DNA from: Pseudisothecium myosuroides
Taxonomy: Eukaryota > Streptophyta > Bryopsida > Hypnales > Lembophyllaceae
NCBI GenBank assembly: GCA_951799445.1
Contig: CATOGU010000239.1
Coordinates: 186,001 to 250,000, forward strand
Direction: 5' to 3'
Length of the DNA stretch: 64,000 bases
Part shown: piece after piece, positions 21,493 to 32,118 of the stretch
How the letters are laid out: every line of letters starts with the position of its first letter
How positions within the stretch are numbered: the stretch's first letter is position 1
The notes under the pieces: model-generated
The model's input: the letters and a program-made list of their open reading frames with translations, nothing else
Databases searched by the model: none
What the model was told of the DNA's origin: nothing
Made by a program: the position numbers and the translations under genes

Positions 21493-22171
21493 GTCATTGT
21501 GACTGGCCCATTTGACTAGGAAATTGTCAACTTGACTGGAACTTTGACTGCAGTCAAATAGGCCTAGTCAAAAAGACAGCTTTTTCTTGTAGTGGCCGAA
21601 CATGTCGTACAGACGTTTATGAAAGGGGGCCTTGCACATAAGGCATCTCTTTCTTGTCATCATGAAGGCGAGGACACACCCAGGATGGTACTTATGTTGA
21701 CATGTACCAAGGCTCTATGCGCCCTCGGGGCCAAAAGGGCTTTGGCAAAAAGAGCATACCCCTGCTCCATGTTCGTCGCCAAGACAGCAAATCCCAGCTC
21801 CAACAGAAACCACGCCAAGCACACGGGGAGACAGGGTTGTCTCTAATCTCCACGCAAAACCCTAACCACTCACAACCCTAAAACTGCAAGCCGTGCCATT
21901 GCAACAAAAACACGGAAGACCGCAACGCCGCCCATCAAAAGAGAAGGCGCGCGGGATGAGAGAGAGAGAGAAGGAGGCTAACACCTTGTTAAAAGTAGAA
22001 TAAAATAAAAATGATATAAAGCAGTAAAATTTGGGATTTTTTTAGCAAACCAGTTTTTGAAATTAAGGCCACCAAAGTAGTATAAAAAAGTTAATAGGTT
22101 GTTGAGCGACCCAAAAGGACATATCTCAAATGCAACCAATTGTAAAAAATAGTACCAAGTGAACTCAAATA

Positions 22172-22321
22172 CGCTACAAGAAATTGAGTCCTAATTGACA
22201 TGTCCAAATTGACTAAATGTGTCCAAAATGACAAAAAGAGTATGAAATTGGACAATTTATGTAGATTTAGCCATGCTGATTTGGATATATTTTTGTCATT
22301 TTGGACAATTCCCTTGTAGTG
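22172..22321. mobile_element. CACTA-type foldback MITE
   Basis: Left CGCTACAAGAAATTG, right CCCTTGTAGTG, flanked by ATA on both sides (3-bp duplication). Internally complementary words GTCCAAATTGAC and GTCATTTTGGAC. One base of the CACTA start is changed. Confidence 0.65.
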
Positions 22322-22456
22322 ATAGGAGTGGAAGTTCACCCCTTTTCATGAAAAACACTCTCTAAACTATGGTCAGATGACATATGTAATAACTTTGAGT
22401 GTCATGGATTAATTTCTAACCTATACAATTTTGCTTTGGTTTATGTTGCCACTCTT

Positions 22457-22727
22457 TTAACCCCTAAATGACTTGAGGATGACCTGCGTCTTCCCCGGTA
22501 GAAACTTTTCAACTTCAGCTTTCTTGCGGCGGAGCAGGAACGGGCGGATGACCTGGTGCAGCCGCCGGATGACGAGGAACTGCTCCTCCTCCGTGAGTGA
22601 CACGTCGGACCGGTCGGTAAATGGCGCGTTGAACCAGTCCTCGAAGTTCTCGCTAGAGTTGAAAATGGCCGGGAGCAGAAAGTTGAGCAGCGACCAGAGC
22701 TCCTGCAAACTGTTCTGAATCGTTTAA
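22457..22727 (-). pseudogene. CHR12: SNF2 chromatin-remodelling ATPase fragment (MINU/CHR12-CHR23 type), flanked by TTAA
   Basis: The minus-strand frame reads [67 protein letters not shown]. This is helicase motif III to just past the RRLHxxxRPFLLRR block of SWI/SNF-class ATPases, closest from memory to plant MINU1/2 (CHR12/CHR23), which use ATP to slide nucleosomes. It starts within (GTP)IQN and stops after QVILK, so both ATP-binding motifs I-II and motifs IV-VI are missing. The piece is bounded by TTAA at 22457-22460 (followed by CCCCTAAA, like a family A terminus) and by TTAA at 22724-22727. Confidence 0.85.
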
Positions 22728-22946
22728 TTGACAACCCTCCCAACCTCAAAGATTGAGTTTCAGCTGATCGCTTGAGAGATCTCATTGACGCTAAAGAATC
22801 AAATTTGGCAGCTTTGAATTTTGGTTCCATTATGTGCATGTTACCACGTGATATATACGGGACTTTGAGGGAAATGCTCCATTATGCAAAAATAAAGTTG
22901 TGCCACGATGCTCAAAGAGATGTTGGAGCTCAAGATGTCCATGAGG
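22728..22946 (+). pseudogene. Possible plus-strand exon, unidentified
   Basis: A frame interrupted by one TGA (at about 22757) encodes ADRLRDLIDAKESNLAALNF, GSIMCMLPRDIYGTLREMLH and CHDAQRDVGAQDVHE, before a plausible donor (GAG|GTATTT) at 22947. Amino-acid composition is protein-like and the sequence after the donor becomes T-rich like an intron. I do not recognise the family. Confidence 0.35.
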
Positions 22947-22949
22947 TAT

Positions 22950-23637
22950 TTTTCTCCATCTTTTTTTTGTCATGTTTTGTCTACCTATTTTTATTTTATT
23001 GTATGACTTCTTAGAGATTTTGATTTGTAAGCTTCATCAGGGTGAGTATGAAGATGGTCCGGGTGCCATTTGGGCGGGCGTCGTCGCGGGCTCGTCTCTA
23101 GGTTCTTCTCGGACGCCGTGAGGCGCGTGTGCGGTGGCGTTTTCCTGTGCAAACTTGGTGGCATCCTGTCGCGCCCTGCTGGTCGGGGTTTCACGGGGTG
23201 TCGCTCGGGCGGGGCGTCGTCGTGTGCTCGTCGATCGGTTTCCGGCGGTTAGCGCGCTGGTGGAGCGTTGGTTTGATCGGTGGTGGCGGCTTCACCGTTT
23301 TGATAGCTGGACGTGGCCGAGTGCAACGCTCGAGTCGGACCGGGAGCGGGTTGCGCCCCTCAGGGTGCCGCTTGTCAACGTGTGGTGGTGGCGAACTGGT
23401 ATCGTCGTCCCCTATGAGCCCGTCGCCCTGACCGGTGGCGGGCGCCGATTGTTGGTCTTGTGCGGATACGCGAGCCATCGCGCAGCGGGAGCTGTCTGAG
23501 CCGGTTACCTTTTCGTGCGGGAGGCGACGCTCGCGGTGGTTTCTTTCGCCAAGCGCGCCTTGTCGGACCTCCTGAAAAGGGAATACCGGTGTTAATAAGT
23601 TGCCCCAGCAGTTATGAAGAGCTAAGGTTGACGCATC
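22950..23637. other. GC-rich region, unassigned
   Basis: Open on both strands from about 23040 (plus frames near 23130-23500; minus frame continuing from 24366). Only the part at 23640-23960 gives a recognisable pattern. Confidence 0.3.
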
Positions 23638-23958
23638 CCAGGCTCCCCTCTCGCCCTGCAGTAGGCCAAATTGATCGCCCGCTTCAATGCTCGTCAAGAA
23701 TCTGGATCCTGTCCAGGCTTGGCCAATTGTACGCAACCCTGCCTTGTGCAGCTGAGCAGCCCTACTACGCGCAAACCCCGGGCCGATTTGGCTTGAGAAA
23801 GGAGACCACCAAAAAGGTTCACTCAACAGTTCCTCGGGAAGTGAGGGTTGGACAGGAATGATCTTCTCCACCAGTTTCTTCCATGCCAACCCAGCTCTGT
23901 TCCAGATCTTAGATCCCACACATGGTGGAAAAGAAAAAAGGGCTCCCGGATCGGGCCA
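23638..23958 (-). pseudogene. Possible non-LTR retrotransposon (LINE) fragment
   Basis: Inside a 391-codon minus frame (23191-24366), residues about 137-243 read WNRAGLAWKKLVEKIIP, LSEPFWWSPFSSQIGPGFAR and SRAAQLHKAGLRTIGQAWTG. Trp-rich spacing of this kind (hydrophobic-x-P-L/F-W, then AAxLxxAGLxxI) is seen in the region after the reverse transcriptase of plant LINEs. No catalytic YxDD block is present. The flanking parts of the frame are low-complexity Gly/Ala/Pro and probably not coding. Confidence 0.35.
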
Positions 23959-23959
23959 G

Positions 23960-24922
23960 TGATGGGGGAGTGTCACAAACCCTTGGGCGAGGGCCGAGGG
24001 GGGTCGGAGCGACGGACGATCTCCCCCCTCCACTGCCACCGACGTGGCAGCTCGGCCCACCTCCTCGTCGCGTGCTTCGCTCTCCTCCGCTCCTCCCGTT
24101 TTCGCCACGGCCCCCGCCTCCGACCCCTTCCCTGCATCCCTGTCACCGCCTTCCAGGCCCGACCCCGCCACCGTACCATCGCCTCGTCGTCCCACAGCCT
24201 CGCTCGCCTTCGCCGCAGCTGCGCCTCCCTCCAAATCCACCTCCTCCGCCCCTCCCGCGAACAAACCTGTCCACGACACCGTAGCATTCGCACTCCCTGC
24301 TCCCGATAACCCGTTCCTCCTCAAATTATGGCCCGCAAAATACAACACCCTTCCGTGTGCGCCCATCTACCATATCCCACCACACCATGCAGCCACACAC
24401 CATCAACAGCCGCATCCCACCATGCCCACACATTTCACGTTAACCACCTCCCCGCACCCAAAACAACTCATCGCCCTCGCTGCAACGTCACACCACTCAT
24501 CTCTCACCGGCCAGGTTTAGTAATTATTTCCACAGTTCCTTGTGTGAATAGGGTTACTTTTTTACAGTAGAAAAGTAGTTGTATTCCAGTTGTTTCTTGG
24601 TTAAGAACAACTGCTGTACAACTACATATCAACTGAAAAACAACTGTCTCTTTTTCTTTCCTCACGATTTGTTTCTTTATGACCTGATATAGGCTCTCTT
24701 CTTTTACTCTCCCATTTCACTTGATTTGGTGCTACTCCCCCTACTTATTGGATACCTGTCGCGCGACCACTCGACCACTCGAGCAGTGAAATACCAGAAG
24801 GCCATGGCTACAGCAAAGCCATAGCCGCGGACCGCATGTGGAGATGAAACGATGACGACAAAAGACTGTACGGACGAAAAGGCCTTTAGTACTTTTCATC
24901 CATCAGCATGAAGTGCAATCCG
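23960..24922. other. GC-rich low-complexity then unassigned sequence
   Basis: 23990-24330 is Pro/Ser/Ala-coding on one strand and Gly/Ala-coding on the other, a sign of compositional bias rather than a gene. At 24757-24772 CTGTCGCGCGACCACTCGAC resembles a phrase at about 30684-30700. Nothing else seen. Confidence 0.3.
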
Positions 24923-25142
24923 TTAACCCCTGAGCGCCCAGGGTCCCCAAAACCGGCCCTCAGGATTTTAAAGCCTGGTTTTGAGGGACTGGATCTAACT
25001 TTTTGGTCTTGATACAAACTACAATTATGAAGGCATTCAAGTTGTCCATGCCAATGAAGTAATGACAAAGAAACCCATATGTTATACAAGTGTTGTAAGA
25101 GACTTGATTAATTGAAAAACCATATTGGGAGTGGTTTAGGGC
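24923..25142 (+). mobile_element. TTAA family C element, right end lost
   Basis: Begins TTAA-CCCCTGAGCGCCCAGG and is the reverse complement of 28294-28524 and of 43790-44023. Homology stops at GTGGTTTAGGGC without a right TIR. Confidence 0.75.
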
Positions 25143-25149
25143 GGGTTAA

Positions 25150-25300
25150 CATGGATGGGAGATGACATGGATCGAGGATGACATGGATAGAAGATGGCAT
25201 GGATGCGCTTGCCATGGATGGCGAATGGCATGGATGGGTTTGGCATGAATGTGGGATTTCAAAATTAAGAGATGGCATGGATGGGGTTGACATGGTCCAC
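25150..25300. repeat. Imperfect GATGGCATGGATGG minisatellite
   Basis: Recurrent GACATGGAT, GGCATGGATGG and GATGGCATGG words over about 150 bp with variable spacing. Confidence 0.65.
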
Positions 25301-25672
25301 GCCATCTAAACTCTCAACTCCACGAAATCGAAATGTGTCGGCCACAGGCTCCATTTCGGCTCCCACGGTCAAATCCAAGCTGCTCTCCTCCACGAATTGA
25401 CGCACATCATCCGTCAAACTACTAAAAATCCTCAGGATCTGCATACACTTTGCTCTCAGGCTCCCGGAACCCGCTACAACACCACTTCGACATGCTCTCC
25501 ATCCCCGTCACGCCCGACGACATCGTCACTCCCTTCTTCTGCCACGTGGCACTGATGCTGCTGCTGCTCTGCTCCTCCACTCGCCGTTTCTTCCGCACTG
25601 GCTCCAGCGCCTCCACCTCTTCTATTGATGCACTATGGCGGCTCTCAAGGCCACAATCCTCGTCAATAATAT
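25265..25672 (-). pseudogene. Unidentified gene fragment with basic (NLS-like) motif and 1-base frameshift
   Basis: Minus strand: EALEPVRKKRRVEEQSSSS (nuclear-localisation-like KKRR), then WCCSGFREPESKVYADPEDF and TAG TAG. Shifting by one base at the TTTT run restores a frame SSLTDDVRQFVEESSLDLTV, GAEMEPVADTFRFRGVESLD. Acidic, Ser-rich, protein-like composition continues on both sides of the shift, so a single-base insertion in a real coding sequence is the simplest reading. Family not recognised. Confidence 0.4.
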
Positions 25673-26865
25673 AATTGTGCTATATGGCGGATTGTTAACC
25701 TCTAAAACCAACTGAACAAAATCTGTGATTGACACTACCCCTCGAAAGTAGAAATCTCAAGTTGCCGTTTCTTAGCGACGATCAAACGGATCTAAACTTC
25801 GCTGCAATGCTTTGCAATGGAATTATGGCCTGGTGGCGCAGGGGGCTGGAGAAAAACGGGCAGCTGAAACGAGGGCAGGACGGGCAGAGGCGTGGAACGG
25901 AAATAGACTGGGACTACGGAAATAGACTGGGACTTAGCCGAGGCCCGGCCAAGCAGGGTGAAGAGCAACGGCAGCCGATGGGGGAGCCTTCTTTTGCTTC
26001 CGAGCATCCGTGACGGTTATGGATGCTGCTACCTTATTGTTTAGGCTGTCTCGATCTTCAAGAACCTGTAAGACGCCGCCATCTTGGTTGATGGTTTAGC
26101 TTAACTAATGACGGCTGTAGCAGAAATTACGTAATTACTTTATCTGACATTGACAGTTTAAATATTATCTCAAATTGTGTGATTTAAACGACCAAATCTT
26201 CAAGAAGATTTTGCAAGCACATATTTCAATGAAAGATTGTGTAAAAGATGTTGTATTCTAATGGTTGCACTACTAAGTCCATATTTGATGGGCCATAAAA
26301 GGTTGTGCCTAAATTGCATTTGGAAAGAGGCATGTTGTGTTTTTACATTAAACGAACAAAATTTACCCAAATTAGTGTCAAGGGATCTTGAACTATTAAA
26401 AGTCTTGTGTTAATTGAGATAACTTGTGTAAGGTAGGTAGCTTCAAAAGGACACTTTAAAGGTTAATTTGCCTTCTTATGGGCATCTTGAGATTTTTATC
26501 TTATTTTTCAAATAGAGGGTTCAACAAATGATGATATCTACTAGCTTAGGCTAGCGCAGGCTTTGCGATTGGCTACGAATGAACGGAGTCTGGTCCGGGG
26601 CCTGGTTCGGGGCATGGTTCGGTCTGTGGTCTGGTGTCAGGTCCGGTGTCTGCAAGAGATGCCGGGGGCGGACCTGCCACCCCGTCCTTTGCGCTTCAAA
26701 CGTGCGAGCCGCACTGTTGTTCTTGCGGTTCCAGCCCTGCCGATTATTAACGTGATCGCACACCTCGAAGAACTGGCATAAAAGCCCTTCGCACTGGCAA
26801 AAGCCACAAGCCAACATTCCGTGCCTTTGCCCGCGGTCCTCCGGCGTGCTCCGGCGTTGCCCACC
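25673..26865. other. Intergenic, no gene recognised
   Basis: Contains a short direct repeat (GGAAATAGACTGGGACT twice at about 25900-25935). The sequence at 26560-26860 is open in several frames but after the PsbO homology ends it shows no domain. Confidence 0.35.
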
Positions 26866-27158
26866 GTCAGCGGCCCCTCGATCTCGTCCAGCGTGTACGT
26901 CAGCCGCGTCATCAGCTTTGTGTTCTGGAACCCCTCGCCCCCGCCCTTGAACGGCGACTCCGCCTTCACCGTGAACGACGTCGGCTCCATGCACAGCTTC
27001 CTCAGCGTGTAGCTCCCTGCCTTGAACCCGAACGTGTCCGACCCATTCGCGATGATCGGGCACTGGTTCGCCGTCCCCGATCCCTTCACCTCGTTGTACG
27101 TCTGCCCGATCACCTCGCCGTAAGTCATCCTCCCCGGGTTCCCCTCCGCCATTGCTCC
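26866..27158 (-). pseudogene. psbO: PsbO (photosystem II manganese-stabilising protein) N-terminal fragment
   Basis: Minus strand encodes [59 protein letters not shown] and [20 protein letters not shown]. These are the start of mature PsbO, including both Cys residues of its disulfide and the conserved [22 protein letters not shown] block. PsbO caps the oxygen-evolving Mn cluster on the lumen side of photosystem II. A plausible acceptor (GTGTGCAG) precedes it at 27159-27161. Homology stops abruptly after GPLTV, leaving about 95 of about 245 residues. No transit peptide or C-terminal exon was found nearby. Confidence 0.88.
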
Positions 27159-27897
27159 CTGCACACCACCACATGCTCTCTCAGTCCCCGCCCCCCTGTG
27201 CCACAAATCCTCCGCTACCATCGACGCCATGCGTGCTCATCCTCCGCCCAATCCATTACCCTACCAATTTGGCGCCCCCTCATCCTGCGCATCCTACATG
27301 ACCCGGGGGCCTGTAATCAGGTATGGCAACAACTGGAGCAGGACACCATGTTATGGCACAAAATACCTCGCCGGTCTGAAACCAAGTGGTTCCCAGCTGT
27401 CCCGATTGCATAGATCCAGAAATCTCAGACCACCCCGACTGAACCCCCTAAATTTCCCAACCCTAAACTACCTCATCTTGTCATCCCACTACACTACATC
27501 AGCAACCCCCCACGCCACACCAAACCAAAACAACACAAACCCAAATAGAGAAACACCACGAAATCTACTCCTCACTTCTCCACAGAAATACACACAAACA
27601 ATGCACCGTAAAGGCTACGCTACACGTGAAACCCCAAGCAACGGCAAAGAGATGTGCCAACGGAGGTCATCTTGCTATAGGGTTTGATAAAGAACTGAAG
27701 TGTCCATACAACACGGTTTGGAGCTCCAGAAACTCCGTCTTGGTGAGGGGCAGAGGATGGTTGGATAGCTTCAGCGTTGCTGAAGCATCTCCCACGCTTG
27801 CCTTCAGCCTTGCTTGCATGAGCTCTTGGATTAAGGCTGGTAATGAATGGTCTGAAGTTGTATTGAATAAAAGTGTGACAGGAGAATGTATGCCTTG
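27159..27897. other. No recognised gene
   Basis: Plus frames at 27229-27687 and 27626-27931 have no recognisable motif. The sequence directly 5' of the PsbO fragment could be its original intron, but no upstream exon is seen. Confidence 0.3.
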
Positions 27898-28060
27898 CCC
27901 TGTTGGCGGCACTCCTTTACATAATATTTAGACAGGGGGTGCAATTTACAAGTATCTTGCTTGCTACCAAATTTGGTAATGTTTTGACATCCGCAAGGTG
28001 CTTTTTGAGAGGCCCAAAGTTGTAAGGCTCACACTGCATGGTGGACAATAGATGTATTTT
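27898..28060 (+). repeat. TTAA family B internal fragment
   Basis: GTGCAATTTACAAGTATCTT, GCTTGCTACCAAATTTGGTA and GAGGCCCAAAGTTGTAAGGC match the interior of the 797-bp elements at 47336 and 53688. Confidence 0.75.
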
Positions 28061-28293
28061 ACAAGAGTTGTTTATTGTAGTGGTGATTATAAGATGGTTT
28101 CTTTATTTAAAAAAATAAAATAAAACTAGTAAATACATGATTGAGGTGAAGTCACCTGGACCAATGGTACTTTTAGGATTAATCAATTAGTGAAAACCAA
28201 TGAGACGGTGTCTTTCACCACTATCCACTCAAATGTAGAATTTTACTCCCAATAAATGTTCTCAAACGTCATTAAATTTAACAAAAACCTATG

Positions 28294-28524
28294 ACACCCC
28301 GTGTGCCCTAAACCACTCCCAATATGGTTTTTCAAATAATCAAGTCTCTTACAACACTTGTATAACATATAAGTTTCTTTGTCATTACTTCATTGGCATG
28401 GACAACTTGAATGCCTTCATAATTGTAGTTTGTAGCAAGACCAAAAAGTTAGATCTGGTCCCTCAAAATGAGGAAATAAAATCCCCAGGGCCGGTTTTGG
28501 GGACCCTGGGCGCTCAGGGGTTAA
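28294..28524 (-). mobile_element. TTAA family C element, left end lost
   Basis: Co-linear with 43790-44023. Ends GGGCGCTCAGGGG-TTAA at 28521-28524, followed by GGGTTAA. Confidence 0.75.
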
Positions 28525-28682
28525 GGGTTAAGTAAAGCTATTGAAATGATTATTTGTGAAAGGAGAGACAACCAAAGTGAAGTCGTTATTCTGTAGAAGC
28601 AAACTTATTATTCTTGAAGCCCTATCTATAGATTTGCATGTGGGGGTCATAATGGAAAGTAGTACAAAATAAGGTAGAAAAG

Positions 28683-28937
28683 TCATATGGCTTGGAGAAG
28701 ACGAGTGGATAGTGGTGGTGGTGGTGGTAGTGGAGCTGAGGTGAGTGGCGCTTCTGTTGCTGGCTTGTCGGGAACGGGTGACTTCGCTGGTGATGGCGAT
28801 GGCGATGGCGATGGCAGTTGGTTGCCTGCTGCTGCTACTGCTACTTCGCGTGCTGCTTGCTCCGCTAGCGCTCTCTGTAGCAGCTCCTCTTCCTCGTCTT
28901 CTTCCTCGTACTCCGCAGGCGCTCTCTGCGTCGCCAT
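28683..28937 (-). pseudogene. First-exon fragment, possibly exocyst subunit SEC5
   Basis: From an ATG at 28937-28935 the minus strand encodes MATQRAPAEYEEEDEEEELL, QRALAEQAAREVAVAAAGNQ and a (SP)n stretch. The acidic start followed by ELLQxALxEQAxRD resembles the N-terminus of plant SEC5, a subunit of the vesicle-tethering exocyst. The resemblance covers about 25 residues only. The frame ends without further SEC5 sequence. GATGGC triplet repeats (28795-28818) affect the alternative frames. Confidence 0.35.
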
Positions 28938-29225
28938 CTCGATACACAACTCTCACAACCCTTGGGAAAAAAAAAACAGAAGCTCAGAGCAGAGTGCTAC
29001 AGAATTCGATAGGCGAGGCAAGTTTGGTCAGTGCCTGGTAAGGCTTCCACCGTTTTTGAATTTTTGTGACTTTTAATGCAGGAAGGGAATTGAACCTAAA
29101 AGCTAACCTGCAAATGCTGAACATAGTTACTGCTAATACTAGGATGCTTAGATTTTGAAAGATTCTTACTTGCAATTCCAATGCACTTTCGAATGCACTC
29201 TTTGGATATCTCATACCTTTAGGGG

Positions 29226-29303
29226 TTAATCCCTAAAAGACCATTGTCTATTTGGGGGACAATTGGGATTTTGGGCATGTACCTATGGCTAAACTACTTT
29301 GCG
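29226..29303 (+). repeat. TTAA family A left terminus, truncated
   Basis: TTAA-TCCCTAAAAGACCATTG then GGGATTTTGGGCATGTACCT and ATGGCTAAACTACTTTG. A second terminus (CTTTAGGGG) ends on the same TTAA from the other side. Confidence 0.65.
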
Positions 29304-29339
29304 CCCACCAAGGGCATAACCCTATGCAAACAATAACAC

Positions 29340-29960
29340 CCTCATGCATTTTAACATTACAATAATATGTGATAATATATATATTAAACACATATATTAA
29401 TTATAGTATCAATAGTATATATTATACATACTATATGATGATACATACTATCATTATTTATGTTATACTAATTATCATAATATATACATTAAATTGTAAT
29501 AATATAGTTATAATATATTAATGTAATATATATTAATTATACGTTATATTATGATAATAATATAATAATAGTTATGACTATTATGACTATTATGATAATA
29601 TAATATTATAATAATAATAATAATAATAATAATTATAATATAATATTATAATATACTATTATGACTAATAATATAATAATAGTTATTATGACTATTATGA
29701 TAATAATATAATAATAATTATGACTATTATGACTATTATAATATTATAATATTAGTTATAATATAATTATAATATAATTATAATATAATTATAATATAAT
29801 TATAATATTATATTATAATAGTTTATGATTAATAGTAACTATATATACATATTATTGTTATATGTTATATGTTACATAGTATATAACATATAACATACTT
29901 TAACATGGTATTATTAATATATATAGTGTTATGTCATCATGTTTAATAACTATGTTAGGT
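29340..29960. repeat. Large AT-rich low-complexity block
   Basis: About 600 bp almost free of G/C, made of ATAATA, TTATGACTA and TATAATATAAT repeats. Confidence 0.85.
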
Positions 29961-31163
29961 GATAGGTAGACTATGAAAAACTATAAGTGTTGTAGGGTTC
30001 AGAGGTAATAGGACTGGGGTTGATACCTTTTGCACCATCAACCCAAATATAAGGAATGAGAGTGTAACTTCATTTTTGTTGGTGGGCTAGTTGTATACGA
30101 GAGTGAGGTATTTTTAGTGCTCCAACGCAAATACAACAACGCATAACCAGGAGAGGGCTCCATCAAAACAAAATCTTTGAACAACAAATTCAATGCCTTG
30201 AGAATTCCACTATAATGTATACTAGGAGGACACATTGCTTGCAAGAGCTCACCATTTCTCCAACTCACAAGTGCTCACAAGCAACTCTCTCTTGTGCCTC
30301 AGTTTAGGACAAGAGTTACTACAAAACTAGGAGAACCCAATGAATTGGATTGCAAAATTTTGTGAGTAGGAGCAACACACGAGCAGCTAGTTCCTAGTCC
30401 CAAACCCAATGTACGGGTTCACGATGCACTTACACGAGAACAACTTACATGAGAACAACTTTTTAAATCTTGGCAAAATCTTACTTCAATATGTGACCGG
30501 CTACTACTACACTACAGTATTCAAGTCAAAATATAGAAAAGCACCAAATCCGCCCCCAAGCTAACACCAGTTTTGCAAGAATTTGGATGAAAAGACACTA
30601 GAATTTGTGGATGAACGTTCACACTTCAGTGAGTCTATCCATTTGTATCGAAATTTTTCTTACCAGCTTTACGCGCATGGGTGCCTGTCGCGCGACCAGG
30701 TGGGTCGTAACTTATTTAGGAAGATAAGTGATGCGAGCGAGGATGACGATCCGTGGGGAACGTCATCGTCATCGTGATCCCTGCAACGACTTCATCCACG
30801 TCGAGTCGTCGTCCACCTCACGCTCAGAGTCGCGGTCTCTCTCTCTGCTTGTCCGGGGATGGCATGTCTTTAGGGTTCGCTGGCCCTTGTGAGTTCTCGC
30901 CATTCGCATCCTCCATCGGAACCCCGCACCAGCACCACCACCAGCCAGACAAGCTCCAATCTCCAAGCTCCGCGCGATGCAGGCGACGCAATTGGACATG
31001 GGGTCGTGATGCCCGGGAGCGCGGGCGAGGCGCGGCTTCGAAATTGAGTCAGCCCCGCGGAGGGCCGAGGCTGTGTCGGTGGCGGAGGAGGTGCTGGTGG
31101 ATGCGGAAGGAGGGATTGAGGCTGGATTGAAGTGGCCCGGGCGGGCGGGCCGGGGCTGGCGTC
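29961..31163. other. Intergenic; upstream region of the ClpP exon
   Basis: 29961-30760 shows nothing recognisable. From about 30760 the sequence turns GC-rich, consistent with a captured promoter or 5' leader in front of the ClpP exon. Confidence 0.35.
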
Positions 31164-31457
31164 TTGTCGTGGGCCGCAATGAGAGGGGCGGGGAGGCTGT
31201 GGAAGGCCTCGGCCGCAGCTACTGCTGGTGGAATTGAGCGGTTCGGCGTGTTGGGGAGGTGGGGGCAATTCAGGCGCGGGTATGGGCTGGTGCCTATGGT
31301 GATCGAGCAGATGTCGCGCGGGGAGCGGGCGTACGACATCTTCTCGCGGCTGCTGAAGGAGCGCATCGTGTGCATCCACGGGCCCATCTCGGACGACACG
31401 GCGTCGCTGGTGGTGGCGCAGCTGCTCTACCTGGAGTCGGAGCACCCCGACAAGCCG
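31164..31457 (+). pseudogene. CLPP2: Mitochondrial-type ClpP protease, first exon only
   Basis: Encodes an Arg/Ala-rich, acid-poor leader typical of a mitochondrial transit peptide (start at 31164, or Met six codons on at 31179), then [40 protein letters not shown] and [16 protein letters not shown]. The exon ends at a clean donor (CCG|GTAAGG). ClpP is the serine protease core of the ClpXP complex; the catalytic Ser, His and Asp lie in later exons, which are absent: 270 bp downstream the opposite-strand SAM synthetase piece begins. An isolated, undamaged first exon. Confidence 0.88.
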
Positions 31458-31728
31458 GTAAGGGTCTCACGATTGCGGGGAGAGAGGGTCGGGAGGGTCG
31501 GGGCGTGTTGGATTGTTTGTTTGTATCTATGGGCTTTGGAATGCCGCGTTTCGTAGCTAGGTGGTAGCTTGGAATTGGATTCACTGGAGGTGTCCCCTTC
31601 CACTACTCCGACACCGTTAATCGGTACCTACCAGAACAATCCGCCTCGCCCGCATGCTCCCATTCACAGCCCGGCTTGGCGTCACAAACACACTCATACA
31701 ATCACAACGGGACACGACAGCTTTGCAC

Positions 31729-32118
31729 TCAGGCCTTGTCCCACTTGAGCGGCTTCACGGTCTCCCACGTGAAGTCCGGGTCGCTGCGCCCGAAGTGCCC
31801 GTACGCCGCCGTCTTCTGGAAGCGCCGGTTGCCGCCGCGCTTCAGGTCCAGGTTGATGCACATCATGCCCGGCCGGAAGTCGAAGTTCTCCTTCACGATC
31901 TTCAGAATGTCCGAGTCGTGGATCTTCCCCGTCCCGTATGTGTCCACGAACACTGACAGCGGCTCCGGCATCCCGATCGCGTACGACACCTGCACCAGCG
32001 CCCGCCGCGCCATGCCCGCCGCCACGATGCTCTTTGCCGCCTGCCGCATGATGTACGCGCCGCTCCTGTCCACCTTGGTCGGGTCCTTCCCCGAGAACGC
32101 GCCCCCGCCGTGCCCCGA
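31729..32118 (-). pseudogene. SAMS: S-adenosylmethionine synthetase C-terminal fragment
   Basis: Minus strand: [100 protein letters not shown], then [10 protein letters not shown] and TGA. This is the last third of plant SAM synthetase, including the [16 protein letters not shown] loop that binds ATP phosphates. The enzyme makes SAM, the methyl donor for DNA methyltransferases among others. The N-terminal two thirds are missing; homology stops exactly where dispersed repeat X begins (32119). Confidence 0.92.

Noticed and set aside
23973..24520. Pro/Ser-rich and Gly/Ala-rich frames on opposite strands
   Set aside because: Compositional openness of GC-rich DNA; no domain, splice or codon signal supports either.
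30870..31445. Minus-strand frames of 116-191 codons opposite the ClpP exon
   Set aside because: Shadow of the plus-strand ClpP coding sequence, which has clear homology.
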